64,000 nt of DNA. It comes from Desulfofustis limnaeus (GTDB lineage Bacteria; Desulfobacterota; Desulfobulbia; Desulfobulbales; Desulfocapsaceae). Made by a program: the position numbers and the translations under genes. Location of the stretch: contig NZ_AP025516.1 in NCBI RefSeq assembly GCF_023169885.1, forward strand, positions 4,071,501 through 4,135,500. Direction: 5' to 3'. The stretch's first letter is position 1. Each line of letters opens with the position of its first letter. The notes under the pieces were generated by a model. That model made no database searches. It worked only from the letters and a program-made list of their open reading frames with translations, and had not been told where the DNA came from. This document shows positions 52,614 to 61,798 of this stretch, in pieces.

Positions 52614-53699
52614 TCATTCACCGCCATCGGACTTGCCTTTGATGAGGCGCTTGCCGATACCGACGGCAGCGTGGACACCGACTGCGGCAGCAGTCACTCC
52701 GAGAATCTTCGTGCCGAGTCTGTCAGCATCTTCGATGATTCCGGAGCCGGGGATTTTCACATTGGGGATCCGGTCGTAGAATGGTGTCATGGTATCCCAG
52801 AAGTTTGGCTCAGTACAACCGATACAGCCGTGGCCCACCGATACCGGCCAGACGCCGGCTTCGTTGTTGAAACGGGCCACCGGACAGTTGGCGAAGGTCT
52901 CCGGTCCCTTGCAGCCGACCTTGTAAAGACAGTAGCCGAGTTTATGAAATTGATCGCCGAACTGTTCAACAAAGCGACCTTCGTCAAAATGGGCTCGACG
53001 CTCACAATGGTCGTGAATCCGACGTCCATAGGCAAACTTGGGACGCTTCAGTCCGTCCAGCGCCGGCAGCCGGTTGAAGGTCAGATAATGGAGAATGGTG
53101 CCAAGCAGGTTGACCGGGTTTGGCGGGCAGCCGGAGATGTTGATGATCGGCTTGTCGCTGATAATGGAATCGACGCCGACGGCGCCGGTGGGGTTCGGTT
53201 TGGCCGCCTGCACCCCGCCGAAGGTGGCACAGGTGCCATAGGCGATGATGGCGGCTGATTTGGCGGCTACCTCCTTGAGGATGTCGACGGCGTTTTTTCC
53301 GGCTATTTTGCAGTAAACACCGTTTTCCGCCAACGGAATGCCGCCCTCTACCACCAGCAGGTACTTGCCGGCATTTTTCTCCATCGATTGGTGCATGGCT
53401 TCTTCGGCCTGATGGCCGGCTGCCGCCATGACCGTCTCATGGTAATCCAGGGAGATGATGTCAAGAATCAGGCGGGCCAGATCCGGATGGGCGCCGCGGA
53501 GCAGGGTCTCGGAACAGCCGGTGCATTCCTGAAAATGCAACCAGATAACCGGTGGCCGTTGGGCCGAGGTGGCCGCTTCCACCATCTTCGGGACCATGGT
53601 TTCGGAGAGTCCCAGGGCTGCTGCTGCCATGGTACATCCCTTCAGGAAACCGCGGCGGTTCAGGCGCGGATCCAGCGTTTTGTTTACCGTGTCTGCCAT
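52614..53699 (-). CDS. hyaA: [NiFe] hydrogenase small subunit, TAT-exported, membrane-anchored
   Basis: A 361-residue electron-transfer subunit. A twin-arginine signal (NRRGFLKG at 14-21) exports the folded heterodimer to the periplasm, and a C-terminal hydrophobic segment (TKILGVTAAAVGVHAAVGIG) anchors it. Cluster ligands: proximal ECTGCSETLL, GTCATFGG and GCPPNPVNLLG; distal HDHCERR with CLYKVGCKGP; medial NCPVARFNNEAGVWPVSVGHGCIGC. Gly replaces the two extra Cys of oxygen-tolerant enzymes (ECTGC and TFGG), so the proximal cluster is the ordinary [4Fe-4S]. AGGAGGTTGAT precedes the ATG. It is the first gene of the operon. Confidence 0.96.
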   Translation of the reverse strand: MADTVNKTLDPRLNRRGFLKGCTMAAAALGLSETMVPKMVEAATSAQRPPVIWLHFQECTGCSETLLRGAHPDLARLILDIISLDYHETVMAAAGHQAEEAMHQSMEKNAGKYLLVVEGGIPLAENGVYCKIAGKNAVDILKEVAAKSAAIIAYGTCATFGGVQAAKPNPTGAVGVDSIISDKPIINISGCPPNPVNLLGTILHYLTFNRLPALDGLKRPKFAYGRRIHDHCERRAHFDEGRFVEQFGDQFHKLGYCLYKVGCKGPETFANCPVARFNNEAGVWPVSVGHGCIGCTEPNFWDTMTPFYDRIPNVKIPGSGIIEDADRLGTKILGVTAAAVGVHAAVGIGKRLIKGKSDGGE

Positions 53700-54055
53700 A
53701 TCAACCTCCTATTGCTCATACGACAATTTGGCGCATAGCGCATTCATACCGGCAAAACACACCGATACAACGTGAATATAGTCAAAAAAACCGTTTCGTT
53801 TTGTCCTCCTGAAACGCTCCCTTTTCGTTTCAGAAGGCCGTGGAGCCGGTTTTTTCGCCAAAATAGAAATGATTCTAGTTAATAGAAGGCTTAGGGATGA
53901 ATGTCAATTCATTTCTCGGTCTTGATTTTAAGAAAATTTTAAGAAAAAATGATCGTGAAGACAACCGAAATCGAATTGTGCCATTTGAGCGCACCACCAA
54001 CGGCGGGTGCCGCCGCCTGTGTGATGAGGCCGAGTCGTTGCAGGAGAGTAGTCGC
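53700..54055. promoter_or_regulatory. Upstream region of the hydrogenase operon
   Basis: About 355 AT-rich bases between the hydrogenase small subunit and the end of the nucleotidyltransferase gene, both on the minus strand. A hairpin CTGAAACG/CGTTTCAG lies at 53809-53833, with another CGTTTC at 53792-53797. No confident promoter was found: a sigma-54-like TTGGC...GGC pair on the minus strand has the wrong spacing. Confidence 0.4.
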
Positions 54056-55384
54056 CTAACGTTTGAACCCGAAAATGCCGCCGGGATGTGTGGCGGAAAT
54101 AGCCGGTTTGCTCTTGCGATGCGGGTTTCTTTTTGAGGGGGTGGGGGATGACGGGCGCGGCGCCGAGTCGGCGGTCGCCAGTAACAAATGGTCGGGCACC
54201 GGGGCCTGCTCAGTTGCTTCGAGGGAGCAGAAATACAGGAGGCGGCATTTTTTGAAATAGCTTTTTCGTTTAAGCCACTTGGGCCAATTGTTCTGTTTGT
54301 GGTAGGCCGACATGATCGGGAGGTGGGCGAGCATGGTGCTGATTTCCTGGCGGCAGGAACGAGTCAGGCCCAGCGACGATCCGATTGTGGCATCGATAGT
54401 GTCGCGCAGATCGGCGGACACCTGATCACGGTTCGAGCTTTGCTGGGATGGCTTCAGCACCTGGAAATGTTCGTTGGCCCAGGGGAGCAGGATCAAGGAA
54501 AGCAGAAGATGATCGGGCAGAGGTTGTTTTCCGCCACTTTTCATTCGAGCGTTGAGCCGATCAATGGTGCGGAAATAGGGTTGCAGACTCTCTGGGGGCA
54601 CGCCAGTAAAAGCCGCGCGGTTCTTGTAGATAGGAAAGAGTTGATAAAAAATTCCCGTTTTGCAGGAGAGTTCAAACCACTCCGCTGAACTGCCGCTGTA
54701 GATGTCCTTAAGCAATTCATCGCGCAGCCGGGCTGCTGGACACAATACCAACTTGTGACTGTTGGCGCTTAAAGCCAGCCAGGTACGTTCCTCAATGGTG
54801 AAATGATTGCGAGCCGCGTGCCTGATGGCGCGCAGCATACGGACGGGGTCACGGTTAATCCGCTTGTTCGGTTCACCGATCATGCGGATCACGCCCTGCT
54901 TCAAGTCGGCAAAACCGTTGACGTGATCGATAATCGTTTGTGTCTCGATTTCGAAAAAAAGGGCATTGATGGTGAGATCCCGGCGCTGTGCGTCCTCGCC
55001 CGGCGATCCGTAGGTGTTGTTCGACGCGAGTACGGCCTCCGGGCCGTCCAGATCGTGCTCGCTCAGCGACCGTAACGTTGATACTTCGATGATCTTGCCG
55101 TTGCGAAAAAAGACCTGGACCAGACGGAAACGTCTGCCGATGGTTCGACTGTTGGAAAACAGACGACGAACTTGGCCCGGTCGAGCATCGGTGCCGATAT
55201 CGAAATCTTTGGGAGGCTTACCCAGGTAGAGATCACGGACACCGCCACCGACGAGGTAGCTGGAAAATCCTGCCTTGCTGAGTTTTCGCAGAACAAAAAG
55301 GGCATCACTGTCGATCATGTCGAGCGTGATGCCATGTTCTGCGGGAAGGATGATAGCCGGTTCGCTCAAGTGATTATGAGACAT
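54056..55384 (-). CDS. pcnB: Poly(A) polymerase / tRNA nucleotidyltransferase family protein
   Basis: A 442-residue class II nucleotidyltransferase. GFSSYLVGGGVRDLYLGKPPKDFDIGTDA near 40-68 is the catalytic head with the DxD pair; RRDLTINALFF near 135 and the RNA-binding NRDPVRMLRAIRHAAR near 178 fit PcnB-type poly(A) polymerases. The C-terminus is a basic, proline-rich tail (SKRNPHRKSKPAI), as in E. coli PcnB, which polyadenylates RNA and speeds its decay. A CCA-adding role cannot be excluded by sequence alone. Confidence 0.88.
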   Translation of the reverse strand: MSHNHLSEPAIILPAEHGITLDMIDSDALFVLRKLSKAGFSSYLVGGGVRDLYLGKPPKDFDIGTDARPGQVRRLFSNSRTIGRRFRLVQVFFRNGKIIEVSTLRSLSEHDLDGPEAVLASNNTYGSPGEDAQRRDLTINALFFEIETQTIIDHVNGFADLKQGVIRMIGEPNKRINRDPVRMLRAIRHAARNHFTIEERTWLALSANSHKLVLCPAARLRDELLKDIYSGSSAEWFELSCKTGIFYQLFPIYKNRAAFTGVPPESLQPYFRTIDRLNARMKSGGKQPLPDHLLLSLILLPWANEHFQVLKPSQQSSNRDQVSADLRDTIDATIGSSLGLTRSCRQEISTMLAHLPIMSAYHKQNNWPKWLKRKSYFKKCRLLYFCSLEATEQAPVPDHLLLATADSAPRPSSPTPSKRNPHRKSKPAISATHPGGIFGFKR

Positions 55385-55417
55385 GGTAAGAATCGTGGGG
55401 CCATCAATGGCGCGGTA

Positions 55418-56416
55418 TCAGGCTGGCGCGGTCAGTGGTTGGTCAAATCCCCGATTTTCTTTATAAACCGATTCTGCTTGGGTGACGAATTGACGAAAGA
55501 TCTCGGCAACCGGGAGAATGGATTTCATCTTGTAGGTGTTCTCTCCGGAAAAGAACAGGCCTTCCTGAAGATCGCCTTGGCGGGAAGCGTTCAATCGTTC
55601 GTTGATGCAGTAGTGATGATCGCATTTTTTCAGGCACAGGTGTTTGCATGATTTTGCGGTCATTTTAACGCCCTCGGCTAGGGCTTGGACGAACGGCGTG
55701 CGCAGCGCCCGTCCGGGCAATCCGACCGGAGACGTGGTGAGGACAATGTCATCCTTTTCGGCGCGCAGGTAAGCCTGTTTGAATTCGTCGTCAACATCAC
55801 ACTCCTCGCTCAACACGAACCGGGATGCGATTTGTATCCCATCGGCGCCATAACGGTCCATCATTTCTGCCATTTCATAGCCGTTGGTGATGCCGCCGGC
55901 GGCGATCAGCGGGATTGTTTTCACCACATCGCGAATTGGCGGGAAAATGGTGCGCAGCGGTTGGTCGGTGCCAAGATGGCCGCCCGCTTCTTTTGCTTCG
56001 ACGATGACGGCGGCCGCCCCGAGCTTTTCGGCAAGTTTCCCAAGCGTTGGCGAAGAGACAATCATGACGATGGGGATATCGAACTTTTTTCCTATCTTGA
56101 AAATATCACGAGAAAAACCTGCCCCGGTGATGATCATGTCGACCCCGGCCTCGATGGAGCCGATGACCAGTTCGTAAAAATTCTTCATCGCGTACATGAT
56201 GTTCACAGCGATGACGCCATCGGTGGCCTTTTTGGCTTTGCGGATATCTTCCTGCAACTCTTCGGTGGGAATGCCCGACCCGCCGATCACACCGATGCCG
56301 CCGCATGCCGCCACAGGTACCGCCAATGAAGACGTGGAGACGCGGATCGACATGCCGCCTTGAATCAGGGGTATGGGTGCTGTCAGCCGGCCGATAGTAA
56401 GTGATGGTAATTTCAT
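55418..56416 (-). CDS. Nitronate monooxygenase-like FMN protein with Cys-rich tail
   Basis: A 332-residue TIM-barrel protein of the nitronate monooxygenase/2-nitropropane dioxygenase family. IPLIQGGMSIRVSTSSLAVPVAACGGIGVIGGSG at the N-terminus, EAKEAGGHLGTDQPL near 143 and IPLIAAGGITNGYEMAEMMDRYGADGIQIASRF near 172-204 bind FMN and hold the catalytic His. The C-terminal part has an unusual run of Cys (SCKHLCLKKCDHHYC), which could bind a metal or cluster. The ATG at 56416 has AGGAGG eleven bases upstream; longer frames read into intergenic DNA. Physiological substrate unknown. Confidence 0.87.
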   Translation of the reverse strand: MKLPSLTIGRLTAPIPLIQGGMSIRVSTSSLAVPVAACGGIGVIGGSGIPTEELQEDIRKAKKATDGVIAVNIMYAMKNFYELVIGSIEAGVDMIITGAGFSRDIFKIGKKFDIPIVMIVSSPTLGKLAEKLGAAAVIVEAKEAGGHLGTDQPLRTIFPPIRDVVKTIPLIAAGGITNGYEMAEMMDRYGADGIQIASRFVLSEECDVDDEFKQAYLRAEKDDIVLTTSPVGLPGRALRTPFVQALAEGVKMTAKSCKHLCLKKCDHHYCINERLNASRQGDLQEGLFFSGENTYKMKSILPVAEIFRQFVTQAESVYKENRGFDQPLTAPA

Positions 56417-56544
56417 GTGGTGCGTGATCCTCCTGCTGCATGGCAGCGTTCTAACTGCGTCTCGATAATGCCCATTGTCCTGAGGTTTGTCAAGCTGACT
56501 CTGGGAAAGGCTCTTCGTTAGCGCAAGACGAGGAGCTGTTTCAC

Positions 56545-56768
56545 GGTTTAACCGACCCAAACGTGCGAATCTGCATCCGGGGATGCGAAGGATATCGCTG
56601 AAAAACGGTTCGCGAGGTCCGCCGACGCGCCACAGTAGGCCTGCTTGTCAGCCGTGGCCTGACAGCGATGAGGCCAAAGAGCAGCGTCTGGAAGCGATAC
56701 CCTTCGCCGGAGCCTCTCCCCATACCTCTACAGGGAGCCATAAAAAATACCATTCCGCCCAATCGCAT
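56545..56768. repeat. Second copy of the MITE-like element
   Basis: Starting GGTTTAACCGACCCAAACGT, the first 60 bases align with the complement of the right end of the selO-linked element (GGTTCATCCGACTCAAGCGT). The rest, through GTCAGCCGTGGCCTGACAGC and AGAGCAGCGTCTGGAAGCGA, follows the selO copy with a deletion of about 50 bases over its central hairpin. The minus-strand frame across it (56541-56768) shares the peptide pattern RFQTLLFG with the selO copy, which reflects common DNA and not a gene. The right end is ill-defined. Confidence 0.7.
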
Positions 56769-56879
56769 CGTTGCGCAATCTGATATTATTCATGCACTAT
56801 CTTGTGTATGTCTGCGGTGCAATGTTCGTGCGCGCCTTGATCTTGAACGAGATTTCTCATTTTTTAAACTCCCCTGAAG

Positions 56880-56901
56880 AATTCGTTTGAGTCGGATGAC
56901 C
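56880..56901. repeat. Solo terminus of the MITE-like element
   Basis: GAATTCGTTTGAGTCGGATG followed by ACC is the near-exact counterpart of the right end of the selO-linked element (GTACGCTTGAGTCGGATGAACC). It stands alone about 110 bases after the 56545-56768 copy and may be the end of a larger or composite copy. Confidence 0.5.
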
Positions 56902-57089
56902 TGCGTTTTTACCATCGATGTGTCGGAACGTACCAATAGCCGAATGGTTCTGCTGCAGCACGAGAAACGACCTGCTTCGGCGCAGATAAGCAGCGCAGAG
57001 ACTGTACCTTGACATTTGCTGAAAACGACGAGTATAGTAAAAATTTTTTCATCACCTAATTGATGTCCTTTCGTATTGGAGGTACCTCG

Positions 57090-58340
57090 TTGAAAGTACA
57101 GGCCTTACTTGGTTTCCGGGATATTCTTCCTGCTGAAATCGCAGTATGGCGCCACGTGGAGCAGGTTGCCCGAGATCTGCTTGAGCGGTTTCATTTTGCT
57201 GAGATTCGCTTGCCCATACTGGAAAAGACAGAGCTCTTTGCCCGGTCGATCGGAGCTGAAACCGATATCGTTGAAAAGGAGATGTACACTTTTGTCGACC
57301 GGCAGGAAACGCTGCGCCCGGAAGCGACGGCGTCGTTGATTCGCGCCTATGTCGAGCACAATATGCATCTGGCGAAACCGGTGCAGCGTCTCTACACCAT
57401 GGGCCCGATGTTCCGCCGAGAGCGCCCGCAAAAAGGCCGCTTACGCCAATTCCATCAATTGAGCGTGGAAGTAGTTGGCTCTTCAAGCCCGCATCTCGAT
57501 GCCGAGCTACTGACCCTGGCGGCGACATTTTTGGCTGAACTTGGCATCACTGCCAGCCTGGAAATCAATTCTCTTGGGTGTCCTGAATGTCGTCCGGCTT
57601 ACCGCAATGCACTTCTCGCCTTTATTAACGAACGCTTGGATCGGCTCTGTGATGATTGTCGTCGACGCAGCGTAACCAACCCGTTGCGCGTGCTCGATTG
57701 CAAAAAAACTGCCTGCAGGGCTGAAGTGCAGGATGCCCCCTCCATTCAGGACCATCTCTGCTCCTCCTGTGCTGCTCATCTGGACGGCGTCCAGCAAGAC
57801 CTGCAACTCTTGGCGATCGATTATCGGTTGAACAAGTTCATGGTGCGCGGTCTCGATTATTACGTGCGGACCACGTTTGAATTCGTCAGTGATGATCTTG
57901 GGGCCCAATCGGCTGTCCTGGCCGGTGGACGTTACGACGGCCTGGTTGAAATGCTCGGTGGGCCGGCCATGCCCGGCATCGGATTTGCCGTAGGGTTGGA
58001 GCGATTGGTCCTGCTGCTGCAACAGCAGGGGGAGACGTCGTCATCGGCCCCGGAGATCGACATCTTTCTTGCCGCACTGGGAGAGGCGGCGGTGGGGTAT
58101 TGTGTCGGATTGCAGCACCGGCTGCGTGGCGATGGTTTTCGAGTGGATATGGATTATGCCGGCAAGAGTTTGAAAAGTCAGATGAAGCAGGCAGATAAAG
58201 CAAGGGCGGCGCACGTTCTGATTGTCGGGGATCAGGAACTGAACAGCGGTCAGGCCGTGCTGCGCAACATGGAAACGAAGCAACAGGCTGAGCTCAGCCT
58301 TGATCATACAATTATCGGCTCCGCCATTAAAACGAGCTGA
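57090..58340 (+). CDS. hisS: Histidine--tRNA ligase
   Basis: A 416-residue class II synthetase. The start is taken as TTG 57090 (MKVQALLGFRDILP) because GGAGG lies seven bases upstream and this gives the canonical N-terminus; an ATG at 57063 would add nine atypical residues. Motif 2 (MFRRERPQKGRLRQFHQLS near 110), the histidine-specific RGLDYYVRTTFEFV near 252 and AGGRYDGLVEMLGGPAMPGIGFAVGLERL near 275-303 are all seen. The C-terminal anticodon domain is complete. It precedes aspS, a common gene order in this phylum. Confidence 0.96.
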   Translation: MKVQALLGFRDILPAEIAVWRHVEQVARDLLERFHFAEIRLPILEKTELFARSIGAETDIVEKEMYTFVDRQETLRPEATASLIRAYVEHNMHLAKPVQRLYTMGPMFRRERPQKGRLRQFHQLSVEVVGSSSPHLDAELLTLAATFLAELGITASLEINSLGCPECRPAYRNALLAFINERLDRLCDDCRRRSVTNPLRVLDCKKTACRAEVQDAPSIQDHLCSSCAAHLDGVQQDLQLLAIDYRLNKFMVRGLDYYVRTTFEFVSDDLGAQSAVLAGGRYDGLVEMLGGPAMPGIGFAVGLERLVLLLQQQGETSSSAPEIDIFLAALGEAAVGYCVGLQHRLRGDGFRVDMDYAGKSLKSQMKQADKARAAHVLIVGDQELNSGQAVLRNMETKQQAELSLDHTIIGSAIKTS

Positions 58341-58382
58341 AAGCAGAGGAGCGGCACCGCTCCCGACCATGGGTTGAACATT

Positions 58383-60167
58383 ATGGATGCATTGGGCACA
58401 GCACGCAGAACTCATCATTGCAACGAACTGGGAACAAAAAACATCGGCGAGAAGGTGACCCTGATGGGCTGGGTGCTTCGTCGTCGGGATCACGGAGGGG
58501 TGATCTTTATCGATCTACGTGATCGTGAAGGGATTACGCAAGTGGTTTTCAACCCGGAGATAAATCCCGCCGTTCATGAGAAGGCCCATCGGTTACGGAG
58601 TGAGTGGGTGATTGGCGTCAGCGGTGTGGTCGAGCCTCGCCCGGCCGATATGGCGAACGAAAAACTGGCCACCGGCGATATTGAGGTGCTCGTCGATCAC
58701 CTGCTGATACTCAATACCAGTGAAACGCCGCCGTTTCCCCTCGATGAAGACAAGGATATTTCCGATACGTTGCGATTGCAATATCGGTACCTCGATCTAC
58801 GCCGGCCGGATATGGTGGCCAATCTGGTGGCTCGCCATCGCGGTGTACAGGCGGTCCGTAGTTACCTGAACGACAAGGGGTTTCTTGATATTGAAACACC
58901 GATGCTGACCAAGTCCACGCCGGAAGGGGCTCGCGACTATTTGGTGCCCAGTCGGGTCAATCCCGGCCGTTTTTTCGCGCTGCCGCAGTCACCGCAATTG
59001 TTCAAGCAGTTGTTGATGGTGGCCGGCCTGGATCGCTACTATCAGGTCGTCAAATGCTTTCGCGACGAAGACCTGCGTGCCGATCGTCAACCCGAATTCA
59101 CGCAGATCGACATGGAGCTGTCTTTTGTCGATGAGGAACAGATCATTGCCCTGGTCGAGGGCATGATTTCGGAGCTTTTTCAGCAAACCATCGGCCGGGA
59201 GGTTCGGGGGCCTTTTGCCAGGATCACCTATGACGAGGCGATGAACCGGTTTGGCACCGATCGGCCCGATACCCGATTTGGTATGGAACTGGTTGACCTC
59301 ACGGAGATTGCCGCTGATTGTGATTTCAAGGTCTTCCGCGGCGCGGTCGAGAGCGGCGGCACCGTCAGAGCGATCAATGCCAAAGGTTGCGGCTCTTTTA
59401 CCCGCAAGGAACTTGATGACTTGACCGATTTCGCTCTGCAACTCGGGGCCAAGGGGCTGGCCTGGGTGAAGGTCAAGGAGGGCGGTGAGTGGCAATCGCC
59501 GATAGCCAAGTTCTTTTCAGATGAAGAGCGTGGGCGGATTGCCGATGCCTTGCAGGCTGAGACCAACGATGTCCTGTTCTTTGGCGCCGACAAAAACGAA
59601 ACCGTTTTTCAGGTGCTCGGAGAGTTGCGGATAGAGTTGGCTCGGCGGTTGAATCTGCTGGATCCGAAACGGTTTCAGTTCGTCTGGGTCACCGATTTTC
59701 CCTTGTTGGCCTACGATGAGAAAGAGAAGCGGTTTCAGGCGCTGCATCATCCGTTCACGGCCCCGCGCGATGAAGATATCGAAAAATTGGACACAGCCCC
59801 GGAAACGGTGTACAGCCGCGCCTACGACTTGGTCCTTAATGGAACCGAGATTGGCGGCGGTTCCATTCGTATTCATAACCGAGACGTCCAGATGAAAGTG
59901 CTGCACGCCCTGTCGTTTTCGGAAGAAGAGGCCCACGAAAAATTTGGCTTCCTGCTGCGCGCCTTGGAGTTCGGGGCCCCGCCGCACGGCGGTATCGCCT
60001 TCGGCCTCGATCGTCTGATGATGCTGATTACCGGCAGTGATTCAATCAGAAAAGTAATTGCTTTCCCGAAAACGCAGAAAGCGACCTGCCTCTTGACCGA
60101 TGCCCCTGACCGGGTGGCTCGCCGTCAGTTGACCGAGTTGCATATCCGGCCGGACTGGACGGAATAG
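58383..60167 (+). CDS. aspS: Aspartate--tRNA ligase, probably non-discriminating
   Basis: A 594-residue bacterial-type AspRS with N-terminal anticodon-binding OB fold, catalytic core, GAD insertion (about 290-420) and C-terminal extension. Motif 2 is [19 protein letters not shown] near 218 and motif 3 [13 protein letters not shown] near 538. In the anticodon domain [18 protein letters not shown] (33-50) has His at position 37, where discriminating enzymes such as E. coli and Thermus AspRS1 have Leu. His at this site is the mark of non-discriminating AspRS, which also charges tRNA-Asn with aspartate for the GatCAB route. Confidence 0.95.
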   Translation: MDALGTARRTHHCNELGTKNIGEKVTLMGWVLRRRDHGGVIFIDLRDREGITQVVFNPEINPAVHEKAHRLRSEWVIGVSGVVEPRPADMANEKLATGDIEVLVDHLLILNTSETPPFPLDEDKDISDTLRLQYRYLDLRRPDMVANLVARHRGVQAVRSYLNDKGFLDIETPMLTKSTPEGARDYLVPSRVNPGRFFALPQSPQLFKQLLMVAGLDRYYQVVKCFRDEDLRADRQPEFTQIDMELSFVDEEQIIALVEGMISELFQQTIGREVRGPFARITYDEAMNRFGTDRPDTRFGMELVDLTEIAADCDFKVFRGAVESGGTVRAINAKGCGSFTRKELDDLTDFALQLGAKGLAWVKVKEGGEWQSPIAKFFSDEERGRIADALQAETNDVLFFGADKNETVFQVLGELRIELARRLNLLDPKRFQFVWVTDFPLLAYDEKEKRFQALHHPFTAPRDEDIEKLDTAPETVYSRAYDLVLNGTEIGGGSIRIHNRDVQMKVLHALSFSEEEAHEKFGFLLRALEFGAPPHGGIAFGLDRLMMLITGSDSIRKVIAFPKTQKATCLLTDAPDRVARRQLTELHIRPDWTE

Positions 60168-60204
60168 ACGTGCCGCCACACGCACGGGTGGCGTCCGGTA
60201 GACC

Positions 60205-60435
60205 TTACCACCCGTGCTCCGCCAATTGATATAAAAAGAGATAGCTGGCAAGCAGAAGAAGCGCTGCGATCCACAGGGAAGCAGCGGTGGTTGCCAGCAG
60301 GTCGCGACGAGTCGGTTTGAGTTTGCGCAGGCCACCAAGCAGTAGAGCCGCAGCCGTGCTGATCAGATGATTGCTTCTTGCGGATGGTTGTTCGAAGTCG
60401 AGGGGTTGTGCGAGTATCTCGGATCCGTTTTTCAT
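60205..60435 (-). CDS. Small single-pass or two-helix membrane protein, function unknown
   Basis: A 76-residue protein with a polar N-terminal third and hydrophobic segments (HLISTAAALLLGG and TTAASLWIAALLLLASYLFLYQLAEHGW). The ATG at 60435 has GGAGAGG eight bases upstream; ATG 60441 is closer to the site. No family is recognised. It converges with aspS, 37 bases from its stop. Confidence 0.55.
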   Translation of the reverse strand: MKNGSEILAQPLDFEQPSARSNHLISTAAALLLGGLRKLKPTRRDLLATTAASLWIAALLLLASYLFLYQLAEHGW

Positions 60436-60649
60436 GATCATCCTCTCCAGTGTTCGTTGTGAGTCCGTTCGATTTTTTTCTAGTCTACCGGAAGGGGGGT
60501 ATCACCTAGTGAGCACCCCCGTCACTTTTTTGCACCGTTGTGTTTTTTTGTTCTTTCGGTCGGGGCAAGGGGGTAAAAAGGGATAGGAAGCGTTTGGGCC
60601 CGTCACCGGGATGCCCGCAGACGAATCGAATCGTGAAGAGGAGAAGATT

Positions 60650-61213
60650 ATGCAAAAATCATTGGTAATGGCGCTGATCGTTTTGTTTTGCTCACTTCCC
60701 GCCATGGCACGGGAAGTGGCCGGGATACACATGGAAGATGAAGTGACCCAGGAAGACGGTACGGTGCTCCTGCTTAACGGCGTCGGCGTCAGGAGCAAAT
60801 TCTTCTTCAAGATTTATGCAGCCGGCCTCTATCTGGAGAGCAAAAGCAGTACCACCGAGGAGATACTTGCTCAGGATGAGGGCAAGCGAGTGGTGATGCA
60901 TTTCCTCTACAGCGAAGTGGGCCGGGACGATCTGGTAGAGGCTTGGAACGCCGGCTTTACCGCCAATGGTACGGCTGAACAACTGGCTTCTTTGGCCGGA
61001 GAGATAGCGACATTCAACCAATTGTTCGATACCGTCAAGGAGGGAGATCGTATTATCCTGGATTATCGTCCCGGAACCGGCACTTCGGTAACCATACGCG
61101 ACGAAGTCAAAGGGGTCGTTGCCGGCAAGCCATTCAACGATCTGCTCTTGTCCATTTGGCTCGGCAAAGAGCCGGTTGCCGAAGACCTGCGGGCCGGCCT
61201 GCTTGGTAGCTAA
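60650..61213 (+). CDS. Chalcone isomerase-like exported protein
   Basis: A 187-residue protein with a Sec signal peptide (MQKSLVMALIVLFCSLPAMA) and a chalcone-isomerase-like fold. Family marks are VLLLNGVGVRSKFFFKIYAAGLYLES near 40-65, VVMHFLYSEVGRDDLVEAWNAGF near 82-104 and GDRIILDYRPGTGTSVTI near 135. GKPFNDLLLSIWLGKEP ends the domain. Bacterial homologues are periplasmic and not flavonoid enzymes; a fatty-acid-binding role is likely by analogy. AAGAGGAGAAG precedes the ATG. Confidence 0.88.
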   Translation: MQKSLVMALIVLFCSLPAMAREVAGIHMEDEVTQEDGTVLLLNGVGVRSKFFFKIYAAGLYLESKSSTTEEILAQDEGKRVVMHFLYSEVGRDDLVEAWNAGFTANGTAEQLASLAGEIATFNQLFDTVKEGDRIILDYRPGTGTSVTIRDEVKGVVAGKPFNDLLLSIWLGKEPVAEDLRAGLLGS

Positions 61214-61293
61214 AGAGAAGGGTTCGAAACCGCGAGAGAAAAATCGGCCTGTTTAGGCATGGCCTGGACGGGCCGATCAAGATGTGTGGGTAA

Positions 61294-61647
61294 TCAAAGT
61301 TCCGGAGCCCCTGCCGGGATGAGGCAGACGAAGACCAGATCTTCCTCGGAGTCGTTGCGAATCTGATGTGTCTCGTGGCTCGGGATGAAAAGTACCGAGC
61401 CGGCTGCAATGTTTCGCCATGCTCCTTCTTGCAGCACCTGTCCTTTGCCGGAGTGGACTACTATCTCGTGTTCCCAGGCGTGTTCGTGTCGGAGAGTATG
61501 GCCCTGCGGTTCGATGGTGAAGATCCGCATGCAAAAATGCGAAGCTCCGTCTGCGGCGCCGATGGCAACACGGCCGGTGACGCCCTGAGCGGTATCACCG
61601 AAAAAGGTGTGTCCGGCCAGTTCTGAATAATGATTGATGATCTTCAC
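61294..61647 (-). CDS. Cupin-domain protein
   Basis: A 117-residue single-domain cupin. The first motif, RHEHAWEHEIVVHSGKGQV, supplies His-His-Glu and His metal ligands; the second, IPSHETHQIRNDSEED, supplies a further His. The start is GTG 61647 (MKIINHYSELAGHTFFGD); no ATG fits. It lies downstream of the EamA-family transporter gene on the same strand, with a gap of about 150 bases. Function is unknown; many such small cupins act on metals, sugars or as dioxygenases. Confidence 0.82.
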   Translation of the reverse strand: MKIINHYSELAGHTFFGDTAQGVTGRVAIGAADGASHFCMRIFTIEPQGHTLRHEHAWEHEIVVHSGKGQVLQEGAWRNIAAGSVLFIPSHETHQIRNDSEEDLVFVCLIPAGAPEL

Positions 61648-61798
61648 GGTTATGCGGTCCGTTTGTTGTGGTGTCTGCGTCTGATTGTTCCTCGATACAA
61701 TCCCTGCTGCCGCTATTTTACTCAAACGGGGCGATGAAGCCACTTCTTCCGGTCGGTGATGGTCCCCTTGTCGGCGGCCGGGGCCATCCACCCGGTTT

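Noticed and set aside
52614-53699. Oxygen-tolerant (six-Cys) hydrogenase
   Set aside because: The two supernumerary Cys positions are Gly.
53855-53875. Sigma-54-like pair on the minus strand upstream of the hydrogenase operon
   Set aside because: The GG to GC spacing is one base off and the -12 part is poor.
56541-56768. Minus-strand 75-codon frame as a gene
   Set aside because: It coincides with the MITE-like repeat, and its similarity to 3237-3542 is explained by shared repeat DNA.
61205-61240. GGTTCGAA stretch resembling a tRNA T-loop
   Set aside because: No acceptor or anticodon stem can be folded around it. It lies in the tail after a chalcone isomerase-like gene. No tRNA or rRNA gene was recognised anywhere in the window.
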